From positions 419,029 through 483,028 of the forward strand of contig UESW01005075.1 in assembly GCA_900491605.1 (NCBI GenBank): a stretch of DNA of 64,000 bases, given 5' to 3'. The translations under genes were made by a program, and so were the position numbers. This DNA is from Calamus simplicifolius. Lineage: Eukaryota > Streptophyta > Magnoliopsida > Arecales > Arecaceae. Shown here piece by piece: positions 44,301 through 53,636 of the stretch. Numbering within the stretch: position 1 is the first letter of the stretch; every line of letters starts with the position of its first letter. Under the pieces are notes generated by a model that saw only the letters and a program-made list of their open reading frames with translations, had not been told where the DNA came from and made no database searches.

Positions 44301-46067
44301 AGAAAATAAAATATATTTGGCAACTTGAAATATAAGGTCATTAATTGAAAAATAAATAGAAAATATATATTAAATGATGAAACGGATAATTAATCTTGAT
44401 CTTATCCTTTTGCTTCAAATATAGAAAAGTTTACCAATGCTTATTCACGATAATATCTTATGATGCATGTTATTTATAGATAATATAATACTATTGATGA
44501 AACAAAGGCTGGCGTTAATTATAAGTTAGAATTATCAAAAAATGCCTTAGAATATAAAAATTTCAAGTTAAATAGAATAAAGATAGAATACATAAAAAGT
44601 ACTTTTAGTATAATTAGAAATAGAATGGGTGCATAATAAAAATTGAGGATCATAAAGTTTCTAAAAGTAATTATATTCAATATTTATGATCAATTATTTA
44701 TAAAAAAATAGATTGAGAATGATATCATTTATAGGATTAAAGTAGGTTGAATGAAATGAAGAAATACAACTAAAATATCATATAATAATAGAGCATCTAT
44801 CAAGTTAAAAAAATATAATAAAATAAATATAAAATCAATTATATATATTTACGATATAAAATGTTGAGTAATTATAAAATTATATATACATAAAATGAAT
44901 GTAGCTAAAATAAGAATATTAAAATAAATATGTGGTAATATAAGAAAAGATAAAATATAAAATATAGTCATTAATAAAAAGATAGAGGTAGCATCAATTG
45001 AGGATAAATTGAGAGAATGACGATTTAAATGGTTTGATGGTTTAAAAATATGTAATGTAAGCCTAAAGATATACTTGTGTGAATAAATGATTTAATATAT
45101 ATTAAAAATTATATAAAAAATAAAGAAAAAAAATTAAAATCTATATATAAAGAAAAATGATTTAATACAGAATTATTTCTTTAAACTAACGAGAATAGAA
45201 TAAGAGGATTCATATAGTCAGTCCCTCTATCTAGTTTGAGATTAAAAATTTATTTTGTTGTTGTATTTTTTTTAAAAAATAATAAAACTTCTTCTTTTTG
45301 ATAAAAATAAACCAACGATGCTCCAGAAGAAAAAAAGAATTGTATATCATAAAATTGATAGTATCACCTATACTAACCAGAAGGAGGGATAGGATGCCCC
45401 TGGGCTCCAAAATAGTACACTTGTTCATAGTGATGGAGCAGGCTCAAATAGTACTTCCTTAAAACAAAGGACGCACTTGTTGTAGACGGAGGAAAATTGA
45501 AAGACACCATTATCTCCTTCCACTTCTTCTCTAAAACCACCTACATTTATTGAATTTAACAACAATAATATATAGAATGGTATTATAAAACATCGTTAAT
45601 TATATCTGAAAACGATTTGCATATCTAAGATGCCATGGTGATCAGATAAACAGCAGAAGAGAAGATAGAGATACTTTGTCAAGACCGCCCCTTTGAGTCA
45701 CTTCATTATACAAAAGGTGCAAATCAATTTCTTTTCCTCCTAACACGGGTGCCCTTCACCATCAAAGAAGAAAGAGATCATCATAGCCCATACGATATAA
45801 ATAAAAATCTAAAAACACAAAAGGGAGATCAGAGGAGCGAAGGAGGAAGAAGAAAGAGAATCAAAAGCATGACAAGTCCTATATATACGAGAACTTTGTG
45901 CCCATAAAGGAGTGAAAGCGGCGAAGAGAATCCATGAACAGAGCCTTGTTATTGACGATGTCCTCATGGGAGTGGAGTGCAGCAGGGTAGACTTTCTCCT
46001 TCATCACATCCGCCGCCATAGCCTTTTTGATCTCCTCCATCTCCCTCGTCTCTAACTCCATTGCCAT
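34643..46067 (-). CDS. ARID and HMG-box DNA-binding protein (HMGB9/HMGB15-type), six exons
   Basis: Exons on the minus strand: 46067-45889, 45753-45675, 45540-45378, 43878-43762, 35354-34981 and 34792-34643. Their lengths (179, 79, 163, 117, 374, 150) sum to 1062 bases, 353 residues plus stop. All ten splice sites are GT or AG and all phases fit. Residues about 33-125 form the ARID domain (LFMDSLRRFHSFMGTKFS, then PVLGGKEIDLHLLYNEVTQR, KWKEIMVSFNFPP, SASFVLRKYYLSLL). Residues 183-215 hold the linker motif of this family (TGSIDGKFDYGYLVTV, GVLYHVEQ). A basic cluster KLKKKRRWRR (243-252) may be a nuclear signal. The HMG box spans about 254-325 (HPKPNRSAYNFYFAEQHAKL, IGVSWSRLTEEEK, DKERYKREMEEYK) and a Gln run with an acidic tail ends the protein. 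ARID-HMG proteins are plant-specific chromatin proteins that bind AT-rich DNA and help transcription factors. The start is the ATG at 46067, with a second Met two codons later. Intron 4 (35355-43761) is about 8.4 kb and full of retroelements. The gene looks intact. Confidence 0.9.
35355..36032 (-). other. 3'-most part of intron 4 without recognised features
   Basis: AT-rich intron sequence. No exon with matching phase was found here. 35700-35840 has a slightly higher GC content but no coding signature. Confidence 0.5.
36033..37120. repeat. Long inverted repeat (about 330-bp arms, 430-bp loop) from head-to-head LTRs
   Basis: The arm at 36033-36367 is the reverse complement, with roughly one difference in ten, of the arm at 36795-37120. 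Each arm contains the inner half of a Copia-type LTR followed by a TGGTATCAGAGC-type primer site present twice (initiator Met tRNA match). The loop (36368-36794) holds a Copia RNase H end and the start of an LTR. A transcript of the host gene's intron or of either element could fold into a long double-stranded hairpin. Confidence 0.85.
36530..36794 (-). pseudogene. Copia RNase H C-terminal fragment and polypurine tract
   Basis: The minus strand reads NEPMKIYVDNKSAIELAKNP, QHGRSKHIDIRFHFL and KGIVKVVYCKSNE, the end of a Copia RNase H, then after a stop a tail (FTKSLKGEDFQKLRKMLGV) and a purine tract TTTATGGGAGGAAA at about 36530-36543. The next bases (TGTTGGAATATTAAAC, minus strand) start an LTR that runs into the left arm of the inverted repeat. 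Confidence 0.85.
37391..37699 (+). CDS. Double-stranded-RNA-binding-domain ORF inside an LTR-bounded segment
   Basis: 102 residues from the ATG at 37391. It reads YKVMLKEMLKKLNFSPAKY, then PDHSSSFMATVNF and SISKKEAENSAALQAIIYLK. This follows the dsRBM plan: helix 1 with K-x-x-L-x-E, a P-x-Y, then (G)PDH-x-x-x-F-x-A-x-V, and the KK-x-AE-x-x-AA start of helix 2. Plant DRB and Dicer-like proteins use nearly the same PDHxxxFxATVNF phrase. There is no second domain. It lies after a Met-tRNA primer site (37083-37140) and before a polypurine tract and LTR (37957), in the position of gag. It may be a captured host domain that the element carries. Translation is not proven; the frame is fully open. 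Confidence 0.6.
   Translation: MKDEKVIVVVAPYKVMLKEMLKKLNFSPAKYTSEKFVPDHSSSFMATVNFLDISESFMIDGPVSISKKEAENSAALQAIIYLKNTYNISVKDVHFQKLKMSR
37702..37920 (+). CDS. Small coiled-coil ORF following the dsRBM ORF
   Basis: It starts at the ATG at 37702, separated from the dsRBM stop by only two bases and in the same frame (TAG, then GCA, ATG), so one stop codon divides what may have been a single protein. It reads HEAYEELKNKYEDSIKELNE, a clear heptad pattern, then a basic tail ending at 37918-37920. No family recognised. Confidence 0.4.
   Translation: MQDLHEAYEELKNKYEDSIKELNELKLIMNRRVIIEDKERVIEEDTRYSPHTSMRRTIARRDFPSSCGPNQY
37935..38289 (+). mobile_element. Polypurine tract and 3' LTR of the dsRBM-carrying element
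   Basis: A purine run (TTTAAAGGGGGTG, 37944-37957) precedes an LTR of 333 bases with TGTTGGAAAT and TTTTCAACA ends (37957-38289). A TATAAATAG box lies near 38154. It does not match the arm at 36795-37079 base for base, though both share the start and a GAAGAGTCA-type repeat, so they are divergent relatives or the element is recombinant. Confidence 0.7.
38290..39627. other. Intron 4, middle part
   Basis: No gene recognised. 38400-38740 has an LTR-like look (balanced base composition, few repeats) but no ends are visible. An (AT)n tract lies at 38752-38772. The rest is AT-rich unique sequence. Confidence 0.4.
39628..41917 (-). mobile_element. Internally deleted Copia element with two LTRs, within intron 4
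   Basis: LTRs at 39628-39905 (278 bases) and 41647-41917 (271 bases) are direct repeats of each other with TG...CA ends. On the minus strand the primer site TGGTATCAGAGC follows the right LTR (41634-41646) and a purine tract GCTTGAGGGAGAG precedes the left one. Inside, gag (KLNGFNYLYWSKTVRLYLQS, LKEDACLFLQIHNSIDGE, LKFVYSGKENI, 41300-40990) is joined to an RNase H end (SSILAKLWCDNQAALHIASN, 40222-39940); protease, integrase and RT are missing, and 40230-40940 is badly degraded RT. The flanking five-base sequences (ATGGT, TCAAA) do not match, so the target duplication is lost or the insertion recombined. Confidence 0.85.
41918..43761. other. Intron 4, 5' part, AT-rich
   Basis: No gene recognised. 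43160-43255 has a 50-base tandem duplication (AAGATAAGAATATCATTCGAA type). 42640-42830 is slightly richer in GC and open on the plus strand, but with no recognisable domain. Confidence 0.4.
43762..43878 (-). CDS. Exon 4 of the ARID-HMG gene (Ser/Lys/Gln-rich linker)
   Basis: 117 bases between a GATATAG acceptor and a GTGAAT donor. Its two leading bases complete a codon begun by exon 3 and its last base completes the Glu codon opened by exon 5, so the phase matches on both sides. It encodes a low-complexity basic linker (SSPSKAPKVKHE, then KKSGGKQRAQSQQKRK). There is no domain of its own; the phase match is the main evidence. Confidence 0.75.
43879..44444. other. Intron 3 of the ARID-HMG gene, part without elements
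   Basis: No exon fits the phase here. Open frames on the minus strand at 43980-44240 are not recognised. Confidence 0.4.
44445..45105 (+). pseudogene. RTE-type LINE fragment: 3' end of the reverse transcriptase ORF
   Basis: Heavily mutated, but the order is clear on the plus strand: a decayed catalytic box read as FIDN at 44473-44484 in place of FADD, DETKAGVNYKLELSKNALEY directly after, then a later IRKDKI, VASIEDKLRE and RFKWFDG. In intact plant RTE LINEs these are the segments DETxxGVNxKLELWRxALE, TRKDKIRNE and KLRExRLRWFGHV. It lies antisense in intron 3 of the ARID-HMG gene. The AT bias (many G to A and C to T changes) is what long-term cytosine methylation would leave. Confidence 0.75.
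45378..46067 (-). CDS. Exons 1-3 of the ARID-HMG gene (ARID domain)
   Basis: Exon 1 (46067-45889) ends in TTC TC before GTATAT; exon 2 (45753-45675) supplies the G that completes a Ser codon and encodes 26 residues with GGKE-x-DLH; exon 3 (45540-45378) has 54 codons plus one base. The three are separated by introns of 135 and 134 bases. The pattern GGKExDLHxLYxEVTxRGG is diagnostic of ARID. Confidence 0.9.
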
Positions 46068-47106
46068 CTTCTCTTCCTTCACGCTAAAAGGCCTAGACGA
46101 GATGAGTAGGGACAAAATGGCAACCCCAGATATAGAACTGATGAAAGTAAGATGGTGTTGAGGTGTTGGCAAGGGGAGGTTGTGGTCAAGGCCAAAATCA
46201 GTCCTCTTCACACACCACAGCAAACCGAAAGTCACTGTATGCAAGGAGGAGGGGGCTAATTAAATGTGGGGAACCCACCCCTATCCTCACTAACAATCGC
46301 TGACGGACGTGTAGTTTTGTAACGTCTACTTTATTTTGAGCTTCAGAATGGTACATCTGTAACTTAGTATACATAATAAACAAGTAAATTTACAGCGTAT
46401 TTTCTGATCCTTTGACAATTATCACCGCCAACCCAACTTTCAGATGGCTTGGTATCTATCCAATTTAAACATATATATAAATTAATTAACCGTGTTATAA
46501 CGCAATCTTGACAGTGGTGTCATGTCATTAATTAGAATCCCGGTGCAGTTATTGTGGCCACCGTTCCAAAGCAGCTTATCATCATTAATTAAGACTTTCC
46601 CTTTTTTTTCATCAATTCATAAGATTTCTATCCTATTAACTTTTCCCGATGTTAGGACACGACGAAGTTACCGGCGTTCAAATTTTGCAGCCAGCTCCAA
46701 AAACAATGTACTATTTATTATCGCAGTGGGCAAAGCTTGCTTGCCAAACCCGGACTAGCTAGGTTTCCATTTCATTGAGTTAGCTGTAACGGCACTGGAA
46801 TCCTTTGCCTTTTTGCGTTTTGTACAACCATGCATCTCAAGAGAAGTTTTCTGTTCTTTCTTATGATCAGTTTGATATATATCTGACATTGGTTGGGGCT
46901 TGGTGCTGCGATAGTAACTCGATCTCTGGCGAGTTGTCACGTTGGTTCTGCATGCGATCGAGGTGCTTGATTTTGCAGTGGTTGGTGGGGCTTGAAGTCT
47001 TCTGCGCTGGAATCGTAACAACAATGTGATAGGTTTTGTACTGGACTGAGCCAGCACCAACATGTGTCATTTCTCTTCTGAGGGGAGACTGTTGGAAAAA
47101 GGAAAG
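46068..47106. other. 5' flank of the ARID-HMG gene and flank of the CACTA element
   Basis: 46068-46260 is the probable 5' UTR and promoter of the minus-strand gene; no convincing TATA box is seen. 46500-47106 has balanced base composition and joins smoothly to 54514 when the CACTA element is removed, so the pre-insertion locus can be read; I do not recognise a gene in it. Confidence 0.45.
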
Positions 47107-47123
47107 CCGCACTACAACAAAAA

Positions 47124-47915
47124 TGACTTTTGCCTACGATTTTCGCACCTACGATTTTAAAATCGTAGGCAAAAGATATCTTTCCCTACGACTTTTTAAA
47201 CATCGTAGGCAAAGATTCTATAGGCAAAAGGTTAAAACCTTTCCCTACGATTTCAAAAATCGTAGGTATCTTTCCCTACGATTTTTTGAAAATCGTAGGG
47301 AAAGGCTATATAAATTTTTGGAGGCAAAATCTCCCTCCAAAATTTTTCTGAAAAAATCTTTCCCTACGATTTTTAAAAAATCGTAGGGAAAGATCCAGAG
47401 CCTTTCCCTACGATATTTTGGAAATTGTAGGGAAAGGCTATATAAAATTTTGGAGGCAAAATCTCCCTCCAAAATTTATCTGGAAAAAATCTTTACCTAC
47501 GATTTTCAAAAAATCGTAGGGAAAGATCTCATCTTTCCCTACAAGTTTTTAAAATCGTAGGGAAAGGCTTTTTATTTTTCTAAAAAGTCTTTTCCTACGA
47601 TTTTCAAAAAAATCGTAGGGAAAGGTCACTAGTCTTTCCCTACGATTATCATATCGTAGGGAAAGGCTCTAGAGCCTTTCATGGAAAGAATGCATACTTT
47701 TACCTACGATTTTCATAAAAATCGTAGGGAAAGACTCTAGAGCCTTTCATGGAAAGAATGCATACTTTTACCTACGATTTTCACAAAAATCGTAGGTAAA
47801 GACAGCCAACCTTTCCCTACGAATTAATAAAAATCGTAGAAAAACCCTTTTTTTTTTCAGAAATCCAACCCTTTCCCTATGATTTTCACGAAAATAGTAG
47901 GGAAAGGCTATATAC
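47124..47915. repeat. Left subterminal hairpin array of the CACTA element
   Basis: About 13 pairs of CCTACGATTTT and AAATCGTAGG face each other over gaps of 0-10 bases, so each pair can form a cruciform or hairpin. 47667-47800 includes a 67-base tandem duplication with GCCTTTCATGGAAAGAATGC. 47925-48420 beyond is a very AT-rich stretch without features. Confidence 0.9.
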
Positions 47916-48590
47916 CTTTTCTAAAATCAAATTTTATATTTACTATATTTATATTAATTATTATTTAAATATATATATATAGTAAATATGTATTTATATA
48001 TAATACATAAAAAAAAAATATATTATATAATATTTTTTATATAACAAAATAATTACTTATTATAATATTGTTGTATACTATAATTTATTATGTATTATCA
48101 TATTGTTAATAAAATTATTAATCTTATATTGTAATACATAATGTATATAGAACATGTTATAAAGTTATTATAATAATATAGAATATATTATATATTATAA
48201 TACATATTATGCAATATAATATTAAATAAAAATATTATTATGTATATATCTTTTTTAGTTATCCTTTTAAAAGATATTTTTTATAATAAATATAAGAAAT
48301 AAAAAAGTAATTTTTATTTCTATTTAATTACCAAAAGTAATTTGTAAAGATAAAAAAATAGAAAATAAAATCTATTTTTTATAAAATAAAGAAAAAAAAT
48401 GTTGTTAGAAATCAAATGCAGTCAATGCAGCGAACGAAGGGATATCATTCGTGAATTGCTGCTATCGATCTCTAGGATAGTTGATTGAATTTAATTAAAT
48501 TCAATTCAATGCTGCAGATAAGGTGGCCGGAGCCCATTACCCGAACCTGTTGCTGCTTTGTGCACCGGAGTCTATTGTACAAAGACTAAT

Positions 48591-49752
48591 CCATGATCTT
48601 GATTGTCGATGATAGATCTGACGATTGCGATCCATCCGATCGAAGACGATCCGATGGTTGCGATCGATCCAAGCCATGATCTTGATCGGTGATGATCGAT
48701 CCGACGATTGCGATCCATCCGATCAGAGACGATCTGACAGTTGCAATCGCTCCAAGCCATGATCTTGATTGGCGATGATAGATCCGACGATTGCGATCCA
48801 TCCGATCGAAGACGATCCGATAGTTACGATCGATCCATGCCATGATCTTGATTGGCGATGATCGATCCGATGATTGCGATCCATCCGATCAGAGACGATC
48901 TGACAGTTGCAATCGCTCCAAGCCATTATCTTGATTGGCGATGATAGATCTGACGATTGCGATCCATTCGATCGAAGACGATCCGATGGTTGCGATCGAT
49001 CCATGCCATGATCTCGATTGGCGATGATTGATCCGATGATTGCGATCCATCCGATCAGAGACGATCTGACAGTTGCAATCGATCCAAGCCATGATCTTGA
49101 TCGGCGATGATAGATCCAACGATTGCGATCCATCCGATCGGAGACGATCTGATGGTTGCGATTGATTCAAGCCATGATCTTGATCGGCGATGATCGATCC
49201 GACGATTGCGATCCATCCGATCAGAGACGATCTGACAGTTGCAATCGCTCCAAGCCATGATCTTGATTGGCGATGATAGATCCGACGATTGCGATCCATC
49301 CGATCGAAGACGATCTGATAGTTGCGATCGATCCATGCCATGATCTCGATTGGCGATGATCGATCCGATGATTGCGATCCATCCGATCAGAGATTATCTG
49401 ACAGTTGCAATCGCTCCAAGCCATGATCTTGATTGGCGATGATAGATCTGACGATTGCGATCCATTCGATCGAAGACGATCCGATGGTTGCGATCGATCC
49501 ATGCCATGATCTCGATTGGCGATGATTGATCCGATGATTGCGATCCATCCGATCAGAGACGATCTGACAGTTGCAATCGATCCAAGCCATGATCTTGATC
49601 GGCGATGATAGATCCGACGATTGCGATCCATCCGATCGGAGACGATCTGATGGTTGCGATTGATTCAAGCCATGATCCCGATTGGCGATTATCGATCCGA
49701 CCGTTGCGATTCATCCGATCGGAGACGATCCGACGGTTGCGATCATAGTAAT
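48591..49752. repeat. 83-bp tandem satellite, 14 units, inside the CACTA element
   Basis: The anchor CCATGATCTTGAT recurs every 83 bases from 48591 (48674, 48757, 48840, 48923, 49006, 49089 and so on to 49670). Two variants alternate (ATCAGAGACGATCTGACAG and ATCGAAGACGATCCGATGG), giving a 166-base order, and a 498-base block (six units) is itself repeated: 48757-49254 resembles 49255-49670. Long minus-strand open frames here arise because 83 is not a multiple of three and no frame has a stop. Confidence 0.92.
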
Positions 49753-49863
49753 CACTCCTGCATTATTAATATAATGCTTAATGGGCATGAAAATTACATT
49801 TAGAGCCAAATATTATTGAGTTTTAAATATGAATAACAATAAAAAAAAATATTTTAATACGGA

Positions 49864-50352
49864 TCCTTTCCCTACGATTTTTAAAAAAATTGTAGGGAAA
49901 TCCAACCGTTCCCTACGAGTTTTAATAAATCGTAGGGAAATCCAATATTTCCTACGTTTTTTGAAACTCGTAGGGATTGATTTTTACCTACGATTTTTAC
50001 TGAAATCGTAGGGAAAAGTTCATTTACCTACGATATTTTTAAAAATCAGGTAAAGGTTTTGATATTTATTTAAAATTCAAAAAGTTTTACCATAAATTTT
50101 TTTGAAAAATAATTTATTTCCCTACGATTTTTAAAAATCGTAGGGAAAGACTAGTTTAGGAAATTAAATTTTATTTTATTTTAATTTTTTTTGGAGGCAA
50201 AACTTCCGCCAAAATTTATTTTCTCAAGAATTCTTTCCCTACGATTTTCATAAAAATCGTAGGGAAAAATAATTTGCGAATGGTTTTGGGAATTATTTTT
50301 TAATAAAAATATGAAATTGTTTCCCTACGATTTGTTAATAATCGTAGGGAAA
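49864..50352. repeat. Internal CCCTACGATTTT hairpin array
   Basis: Seven or so inverted pairs of the same motif as in the ends, lying between the satellite and the captured genes. CACTA motif arrays are normally confined to the ends, so this may be a relic of a nested or rearranged element. Confidence 0.85.
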
Positions 50353-50389
50353 GGAAGGGTTGTTAATTAAAAACAAAACCCCGATCGAT

Positions 50390-50782
50390 CCATTCCGCTT
50401 CCGCTTCTCTGCTCCTGGCCTCCACCCTACGATTTACCCTAAATCCTCCGCCTCGCATCGTCGCCGGTCGGGTTGCATCATCGTCGCCGGCCGGGTTGCA
50501 TCATCGTCGTCGGCCGGGTTGAAGCGGGCTCAAACCGGCGACCTCGTCCGAGGCCAATCCGGGCAGCGTATATCTGTTAGCGGCGAGCGGGAGCTGCGGG
50601 GATCTCGGGCTTTAGGACTCCGTTGCCTCGCCGCTACAAGCAGTCCAGACAAAACTTTGAGAAGGAAATGTGAGAGCGAACGCCACCGTCGTCCCCGCCT
50701 GTAAATCGATGTTCAGCTCCCAAGATCCCTCACCCTAACCCTAATCTTCGTTTCCGCTTTGATGTAATTGTTACGAGCATCG
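50390..50782 (+). other. GC-rich leader ahead of the captured gene fragments
   Basis: Contains a minisatellite of about three 24-base units (GCCGGCCGGGTTGCATCATC) at 50460-50522 and typical 5' UTR-like composition before the ATG at 50783. It may be the captured 5' UTR and promoter region of the first gene fragment. Confidence 0.45.
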
Positions 50783-51190
50783 ATGACGTCCACCACCAAG
50801 GCCCTCTGCCTCCTTCCGTTCCAATCCATCTCGCCGCAGGTTTATTCCCTTATTGCTTCGGTTTCCTTCCCACTTCTCTGTCTTCTTTTCCCTTTTTTTT
50901 TTTTAATTTTCTCTTGTTTTGTAGATTCTTTCAATTCGGGATGTCAAGCGTTGGATTTCCAAGAGTCCGCAATCATTTCGATTGGGTTTTCGTGGGTTGA
51001 GTCTCGCTCGAGGGGAATCTAGGCCGGTTTATTTGTTCAGAGCTTCTGGAGATGCTCTTGATTCCAGCGGCGATAGCAAGCGTGCTGGAGATGGCTCTTC
51101 TGTGAGGTGGAGGGGAATCGGTTGGATTTGGAAAGAAAAATTCAGTCGTTGAGAGAGATGGTGAATGCTCTGCCTTCTGCTGTCCTTGTG
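50783..51190 (+). pseudogene. Captured exons 1-2 of an unidentified, possibly plastid-targeted protein
   Basis: Exon 1 (50783-50839) encodes MTSTTKALCLLPFQSISPQ, a Ser/Thr-rich N-terminus of transit-peptide type, before a GTTTAT donor. Exon 2 (50925-51190), after TTTTGTAG, reads ILSIRDVKRWISKSP, FRLGFRGLSLARGESRP, then FRASGDALDSSGDSKRAGDG. After a frameshift near 51103 it goes on as EGNRLDLERKIQSLREMVNA and LPSAVLV before a GTGAG donor. The family is not one I can name. The frameshift shows that it is not an intact coding sequence. Confidence 0.55.
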
Positions 51191-51378
51191 GTGAGATTTC
51201 TATCGATAAATGTTTAGTTTCTTTCTCTTTGCCGTTAGCTTAAAAAAAAATTGGGGAAAAAGAGCTGAAGTTTATGAGAATTTGATTGTTGAACTTTGAA
51301 AACTTTTCTATTTTAAATCATGAAGTTTGGTGGTTTGCTTGTTGTGTGCTTGATAATTGGTGTATCGAAATTATTTGT

Positions 51379-51654
51379 TTTGGTCTTGCTTTGGGATACA
51401 AGTCTGTGATAATTCCAATTTTTGCCATTGCTGTCAGCATTTTTGTTAGCTTTAGTCTTGCTGCCATGTATGGTATTGCTGTTGCTGCTCTAGGCATGTT
51501 GAGCACCATTGCTACTGGGCTGGCCATTGATGCCTATGGCCCCATCAGTGACAATGCTGGAGGCATTGCTGAGATGGCTGGAATGAGCCACAGGATACGT
51601 GAGAGAACTGATGCACTTGATACCGCAGGCAATACCACTGCTGCCATTGGAAAG
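51379..51654 (+). pseudogene. Captured exon of a type I vacuolar H+-pyrophosphatase
   Basis: 92 codons: FGLALGYKSVIIPIFAIAVS, then AAMYGIAVAALGMLSTIATG, LAIDAYGPISDNAGGIAEMA and GMSHRIRERTDALDTAGNTT, ending AAIGK before a GTAAAC donor at 51655. This is almost identical to the conserved core of plant V-PPase (AVP1), which pumps protons into the vacuole using pyrophosphate. The DNAGGIAEM motif and two membrane helices are visible. The intron acceptor and the residues before FGLALG are degraded. One exon of a multi-exon gene; no other V-PPase exon is present in the element. Confidence 0.9.
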
Positions 51655-51962
51655 GTAAACAAAATCATTTTCTTCTTCCTTGTTGCTAGCAAACATGTGA
51701 TTGTAGTTCAGTGTTAGAGATATTTTGAGGTAATTGCATATTTGAGAGGTTTGAGCTTGAAGCTATGATGATTCAACTTCGCCTTTGCACATTATATCAG
51801 TAATAATGTATTCCTATTTGCACATTATATCAGTAATGTGCCCATCATTTTTTTTTGACTCTATAAACCTTTTAGAGAGATCATTGTTGATTTCTCTTTC
51901 CCTCCCTCTCACTCTTATGTGCGCAAACAGGAAGCACCTGAGTTGAACTATAGCTTGCATCT

Positions 51963-51998
<36 letters not shown>
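51963..51998 (+). repeat. (TC)n microsatellite
   Basis: A pure run of about 17 CT units inside the intron between the V-PPase and IQD fragments. Confidence 0.95.
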
Positions 51999-52000
<2 letters not shown>

Positions 52001-52095
52001 CTGCTTTTACAAACTGTGGAACATATAGATATATGGGAGAATTCAATGGAGAAAAGTCCTTGATGCTGTCTGATATCTGTATAATTTTGATGCAG

Positions 52096-53290
52096 TCACG
52101 CAGGGCATTTCGTGCACTTAAGGGCATCATAAGGCTGCAGGCATTAGTTCGAGGGCACTTGGTAAGGAGACAAGCAGTTGTAACCCTACGCTCTTTGCAG
52201 GGAATTGTTAGGTTACAAGCATTGATTCGTGGGCGGCGAGTCAGGCTTTCTGGTATTGGCCTTGAAGTCGATGCAAAATGTCGTCAGGGAAAGGATGTGG
52301 TACATATTCTGACCTTGGGACTTTTAAGCTCCAAAAAATTAACTTAGTAGAAGTGTAACTTGTTCTTTATTTTTTTGTTCTTTCTATGAAATGATCCTCC
52401 TGGTTGTGGATGTAAATGTTGCACTACTTCTGAAGGAATTTTAGCCTCATAATCTTGATTTACTACATTGTCGGTCAGACTGGTGGGGTTATCACTGATT
52501 TGTTATTGTTAGTCCAGTTGCCTTGCTGATGTTGTGTTATGAAAACAAGGTCTCTGATATGGTAGTTCTCTGACAATGAAGTTTTTCTAATTCCATTTTT
52601 GCACTCTCTATTGGGGAAGAGTACTGACTTGCCCTGTGAGTACGTGTTTTTGGAGAGTGTGTTTGGTGAAAGGGAAGGCAGGAAATAAGTGGTGTGCATG
52701 CAAATGTGCATCCGGTTGTTTGTGACACCAAAATTTCATAAATTGTAAGAACAACATGCTTGCGTGCATTGCATTTCATTTTCTAATCTTAATAGAGTCG
52801 GACACATTTTGTTTGTTCAAGCTTTGCTTGCATCTTAATCAATTCACCATAAGGTCTTTGGAAAGGCTGCACCAGTTTATTGGACTTTCTAATCTCCATG
52901 TGTTGAAGATTGTTTTGTCTTTCTTTTCAGGGTGCTAAACAGTTGAAAACTTGGAATGAAAAACTGTCAACTAATGCATTTATTTGTAAGGTATGTTGCA
53001 TTAGAGCTGCTAGAATGATGAGATCATGTTTTTCAGAAAAGTTCTTCATATGCTGACAGTCAATGCTATATCTGCTTAGCTGGTCAAACAAGCTTTTGCA
53101 TGATTTTCCAGCATACATATTGAGCTTTGGTCTGGTTTATTAGATGTTAATTTGACAAGAAGATATCACTTGTTCTTTTGCTGCAGCTTCTTTCTGCATC
53201 GGCTGTTACATGTCCTCTGAGAATCATGTATGATGATGGGGAACCCAATTCAGTCTTGAGCTGGATGGAGCGCTGGACGTCCTATCGTGT
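52096..53290 (+). pseudogene. Captured exons of an IQD calmodulin-binding protein
   Basis: Three exons with canonical splice sites. 52096-52299 encodes SRRAFRALKGIIRLQALVRG, HLVRRQAVVTLRSLQGIVRL and QALIRGRRVRLSG, the IQ67 domain of plant IQD proteins, with IQ motifs repeated at 11-residue spacing. 52931-52990 encodes GAKQLKTWNEKLSTNAFICK. The exon from 53187 reads LLSASAVTCPLRIMYDDGEP and NSVLSWMERWT, the region after IQ67 in the IQD29/30/31-type group. IQD proteins bind calmodulin and microtubules. The first IQ motif and the N-terminus are missing and the reading frame after 53290 is not IQD-like, so this is an internal fragment. Confidence 0.88.
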
Positions 53291-53477
53291 TTGCTCCATT
53301 TTTCGCGGCACATGGAGGCATCCTCTTCAAGATCTTCTGAGAAGAGAGGCTCCCAGGCCAATGCTGCACTTAGAGAAGTGGCAGCATCTCCATTCTTCAC
53401 CACCATATATGTTGACAGCTTATCCTCCTTGTTTTGTCTTTGTTTACAAGCATAGTGTTTTGTTGTAACAATTACTC

Positions 53478-53478
<1 letters not shown>
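53291..53478 (+). other. Possible fourth captured fragment or IQD tail
   Basis: The frame continuing from the IQD exon is open to 53466, but its composition does not look like an IQD C-terminus. Another frame reads EASSSRSSEKRGSQANAALR. Neither could be assigned. The captured block ends before the (AT)n at 53480-53517. Confidence 0.3.

Positions 53479-53518
<40 letters not shown>
53479..53518. repeat. (AT)n microsatellite
   Basis: About 19 pure AT units directly after the captured gene block. Confidence 0.95.
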
Positions 53519-53519
<1 letters not shown>

Positions 53520-53636
53520 TAGTTATCAACAATGATGCTATGAGTTTGTATTCGCTGTCTCTTCTTGCTCGCTGCTTGATGATCATGTAAGTTGATCAAT
53601 GGAAAATGCCATGAACCTCTTTTAATTTCTTAATTT

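Noticed and set aside
46522..47063. A host gene split by the CACTA element
   Set aside because: Joining 47109 to 54514 gives no convincing long frame or known domain on either strand, so only a non-coding or unrecognised locus is stated.
48572..49668. Several overlapping minus-strand ORFs of 60-150 residues with repeated DHGLDRSQPSDRLRS-like peptides
   Set aside because: They follow from the 83-bp satellite, which has no stop in any minus-strand frame. The same peptide appears in rotated frames, so no gene is supported.
53178..53468. A complete small gene downstream of the IQD fragment
   Set aside because: The first part is an IQD exon read through its lost donor site; the rest has no family likeness.
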